54,446 bases of DNA from Phycisphaerae bacterium (lineage in GTDB: Bacteria > Planctomycetota > Phycisphaerae > Phycisphaerales > Phycisphaeraceae). Shown here in pieces: positions 52,275 through 54,446 of this stretch (position 1 is the first letter of the stretch; each line of letters begins with the position of its first letter). The notes under the pieces are model-generated. The model did no database searches and was not told where the DNA came from. It worked only from the letters and a program-made list of their open reading frames with translations. The position numbers and the translations under genes are program-made. The DNA lies in contig JAUIGU010000026.1 of NCBI GenBank assembly GCA_030432595.1, positions 1 to 54,446 on the forward strand, written 5' to 3'.

Positions 52275-53918
52275 TCAGGAGGTTTGAGGGTTGTCGATGT
52301 CGTCGGCTTCGGGGACCAGTGTGGAGGGGCGGTCGATGAGCCCGCGTTCTTCCTTGCTGCCGGGGATGGCGTTATCGAGCGCGAGCCCGAGGATGGCGGC
52401 GACGGCCATGCCGGTGGTCCCCAGCGCGATGCTGACGGCAACCGCCGCGTCACCCGCTTCGCGCAACCAGGATGCTTCGGTGAGAACAACACCAAACCAG
52501 TTAGCCAGTTGTTCGAGAAACACCGGGACCGATTCGGCGACGTCGTCGCTCCCGCCGTTTTGGAAGTAGAACGGCACACTCAGGCCCATGAACAGCGCGA
52601 ACCCGCCGATGAACAGGTTGCGGTCGCTGGACAGGTCGGCCCGGGCAAACTGGCGGACACCCACCGCGGCGATCAACCCGAACATCGTGCAGTACAGCCC
52701 GCCGACCACGGGCTGCGGGATCGCCGCGGCGAACGCGCCGAACTTGCCAAACAGCCCGAGCAGGATGAGGATCACCGCGCCGATCTGCACGACGTAGCGC
52801 GAGCCGACCTTTGTCAGGCCCACGAGCCCGATGTTCTCGGAGTAGCTGGTCGAGCTGAACCCGCCGAGCAGCCCGGTGATGGAGCACGCGACGCCCTCGC
52901 AGCCGATGCCGCGCGAGACCTCGGCGGGGGTGGGGTCGGTGCCGTCGGCCATCTGCTTGCAGGCGTGGTAGTCGCCGAAGCTCTCGATCATCGACGCGAG
53001 GTAGCCGGCGAGCACCGCCACCGTCGCCGCCACGCCGAACTCGGGCCAGCCCCAAGGCAGGAACACTGTGTTGGTCCGCAGCCACTCCGACTGCTGCACG
53101 GCCGAGAGGTTCACGTGAGCCGCGTCGTCGGGCCCGATCACGCCCGCCGCGCCCAGCACCGCGCAGGTCGTCACCGCCGTGACGATCGCCAGCAGCATCG
53201 GGAACAGCTTGAAGAACCGCAGCTGCCGGGACAGCACCAGCGCGAACAGCACGATCAGCGCCATGGTGAGGATCGAGATGGGCCAGTTGCTCGCGGCGAA
53301 CGGCGCGCCGAACTGGTAGAGCGCCAAGCCGATCAGCATGATCACCGGCCCGACCACCACCGGCGACAGCACCCGCCGCACCAGCCCCATTAAACCCGTG
53401 AAGCCCACGACCGCCTCGGCGATGCCGCCCAGGATGATCGCCCCGGCGATGGTGCGCATGCCCAGCGCCCCGGCGTCCTGCCACTGCGCGACCGCGGCCT
53501 GCACCGTCGCCTCGGACGTGTCCCCCGCGAGGACGGGCGACCAGTCCGGCGCGGCCTGAAGCTGCGTGCTCGCCACGATGCCGAAAAACGCCGCGAGAAA
53601 CGAGAACGATACGCCCTGGATGATCGGCAGCCTCGAACCAAAGGTCGATTGGATCAGCGTTGCCACCCCCGAGCACAGCATGACGCTGGAGATCAGCAGG
53701 GCGGTGTTGGTCAGTTGCTGGAGCTTGAGCGACTCCGTGAGTTCCGCGGACAACCCATCGGGGATCGGCCATAGCGCCGGCCCGAACAGCAGCGGCACCG
53801 CGACGGTCGAGCCGAACATCGTGAGCACGTGCTGCAACCCGAGCACCGTCGCCTTCCCCGGCGGCGGCTTGTCGTTCAGGCCATAGAGCATGCGGGATGT
53901 GGACGGCGCTTTACTCAT
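52275..53918 (-). CDS. NCS2 (NAT) family nucleobase permease, probably uracil/thymine
   Basis: A 547-aa membrane protein with about 14 helices. NCS2 signatures include the PIIQGVSFSF block after the second helix pair, the GDYHACKQ block and the substrate-binding SENIGLVGLTKVGSRYV motif of the family. It resembles the large SLC23/uracil-xanthine type more than short UraA. The position between a beta-ureidopropionase and a beta-amino-acid aminotransferase gene points to import of pyrimidines for degradation. The start at 53918 is chosen over 53945 because it removes an upstream stretch overlapping a hairpin. A C-terminal acidic tail faces the cytoplasm. Confidence 0.88.
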   Translation of the reverse strand: MSKAPSTSRMLYGLNDKPPPGKATVLGLQHVLTMFGSTVAVPLLFGPALWPIPDGLSAELTESLKLQQLTNTALLISSVMLCSGVATLIQSTFGSRLPIIQGVSFSFLAAFFGIVASTQLQAAPDWSPVLAGDTSEATVQAAVAQWQDAGALGMRTIAGAIILGGIAEAVVGFTGLMGLVRRVLSPVVVGPVIMLIGLALYQFGAPFAASNWPISILTMALIVLFALVLSRQLRFFKLFPMLLAIVTAVTTCAVLGAAGVIGPDDAAHVNLSAVQQSEWLRTNTVFLPWGWPEFGVAATVAVLAGYLASMIESFGDYHACKQMADGTDPTPAEVSRGIGCEGVACSITGLLGGFSSTSYSENIGLVGLTKVGSRYVVQIGAVILILLGLFGKFGAFAAAIPQPVVGGLYCTMFGLIAAVGVRQFARADLSSDRNLFIGGFALFMGLSVPFYFQNGGSDDVAESVPVFLEQLANWFGVVLTEASWLREAGDAAVAVSIALGTTGMAVAAILGLALDNAIPGSKEERGLIDRPSTLVPEADDIDNPQTS

Positions 53919-53936
53919 GACAGAACCGAACGCAAC

Positions 53937-53965
53937 GAAGCCCACGCTGTGACAGCGTGGGCTTC
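53937..53965 (-). terminator. perfect 13-bp hairpin between beta-ureidopropionase and permease genes
   Basis: Arms 53937-53949 and 53953-53965 are exact inverted repeats (GAAGCCCACGCTG and complement) with a 3-nt loop. It lies 12 nt beyond the stop of the beta-ureidopropionase gene. The following minus-strand bases (GTTGCGTT) are only modestly T-rich, so it may reduce rather than stop read-through into the permease gene. Confidence 0.6.
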
Positions 53966-53977
53966 AAGACCAAACAC

Positions 53978-54446
53978 TTAAAGCGCCGTGATCGCCTCGT
54001 ACGTCTCCGGCCGGCGATCCCGGAAGAACTGCCAGGTGTTACGCACCTCGCGGATCAGGTCCAGGTCCATGTCGGCGATGACGATGTCGGTCTCGGTGCG
54101 CTTCTCGGTTTGCGCGATGAACTGGCCGCGCGGGTCGCAGAAGTACGACTGCCCGTAGAACTCGCCGATGTTCCACGGGCCTTCGGTGCCGGGCCGGTTG
54201 ATCGCGCCGACGAAGTACTGGTTGGCGACGGCGTGGGCGGGCTGTTCGATCTTCCACAGGTACTCGCTCAACCCCGCGACGGTCGCGCTGGGGTTGAACA
54301 CCATCTCGGCGCCGCCCAATCCGAGGCAGCGTGCGCCGTCGGGGAAGTGCCGGTCGTAGCAGATGTACACGCCGACCTTGCCGACACGCGTGTCGAACAC
54401 GGGGTACCCGAGATTGCCCGGGCGGAAGTAGAACTTCTCCCAGAAC
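53978..54446 (-). CDS. beta-ureidopropionase / N-carbamoyl-beta-alanine amidase, nitrilase superfamily (5' end off window)
   Basis: The C-terminal 155 or so residues of a nitrilase-superfamily amidase; the frame stays open to the window edge (FWEKFYFRPGNLGY precedes the visible Val-Phe-Asp). The catalytic cysteine is in VYICYDRHFPDGAR, and the later INRPGTEG and SYFCDPRGQFIAQ blocks fit the family. The N-terminal Glu and Lys of the catalytic triad are outside the window. In this context it would hydrolyse N-carbamoyl-beta-alanine to beta-alanine, CO2 and ammonia, step three of the pathway. N-carbamoylputrescine amidase is the main alternative. Confidence 0.82.
   Translation of the reverse strand, partial: FWEKFYFRPGNLGYPVFDTRVGKVGVYICYDRHFPDGARCLGLGGAEMVFNPSATVAGLSEYLWKIEQPAHAVANQYFVGAINRPGTEGPWNIGEFYGQSYFCDPRGQFIAQTEKRTETDIVIADMDLDLIREVRNTWQFFRDRRPETYEAITAL

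Overview
The window looks like a GC-rich planctomycete chromosome, most probably from the Phycisphaerae side of the phylum (inference). Four large secreted proteins end in paired dockerin-like repeats finishing in NWG and then a VPEP-type PEP-CTERM sorting tail. Two ECF sigma factors sit beside giant Ser/Thr kinases, and pectin-side-chain hydrolases are present. No rRNA, tRNA, CRISPR array, integrase or transposase was recognised.

Layout. 0.4-3.1 kb: a CE12-like SGNH esterase and a VanY-like D,D-carboxypeptidase lipoprotein. 3.1-6.8 kb: an ECF sigma factor / TPR-kinase pair. 7.1-14.4 kb: three tandem paralogous surface proteins with dockerin-like and PEP-CTERM ends. 14.4-21.1 kb: a tightly coupled minus-strand operon encoding a 69-aa protein, a TPR + FHA-like protein, a TM2-domain kinase, a four-helix membrane protein and an ECF sigma factor with a Cys/His tail. 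21.2-26.1 kb: a coiled-coil membrane protein, a small membrane protein and a metzincin-type metalloprotease with a markedly AT-richer body.

26.1-30.4 kb is an accessory island. It holds a 21-bp tandem repeat tract, an FN3-like hypothetical, a GNAT/coiled-coil protein, an orphan nuclease-like protein and a frameshifted remnant of the GNAT protein's C-terminal domain. An 11-bp DNA motif recurs six times here in different reading frames, among several classes of palindromic repeat.

30.4-37.2 kb: a GH127 beta-L-arabinofuranosidase and the RNA helicase HrpA. 37.2-46.7 kb: a complete minus-strand cbb3 oxidase operon, rrf2-ccoNO(fused)-ccoQ-ccoP(mono-haem)-ccoG-ccoH-tauE/safE-like-ccoI-ccoS, giving a high-affinity terminal oxidase together with its copper and assembly factors. 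47 kb: an outer-membrane barrel protein transcribed divergently from it.

47.9 kb to the end is a reductive pyrimidine degradation cluster: dihydropyrimidinase, the pyrimidine-reducing subunit of dihydropyrimidine dehydrogenase, a class III (beta-alanine-type) aminotransferase, an NCS2 nucleobase permease and a truncated beta-ureidopropionase at the edge. Together they would import uracil or thymine and degrade it to the corresponding beta-amino acid and semialdehyde.
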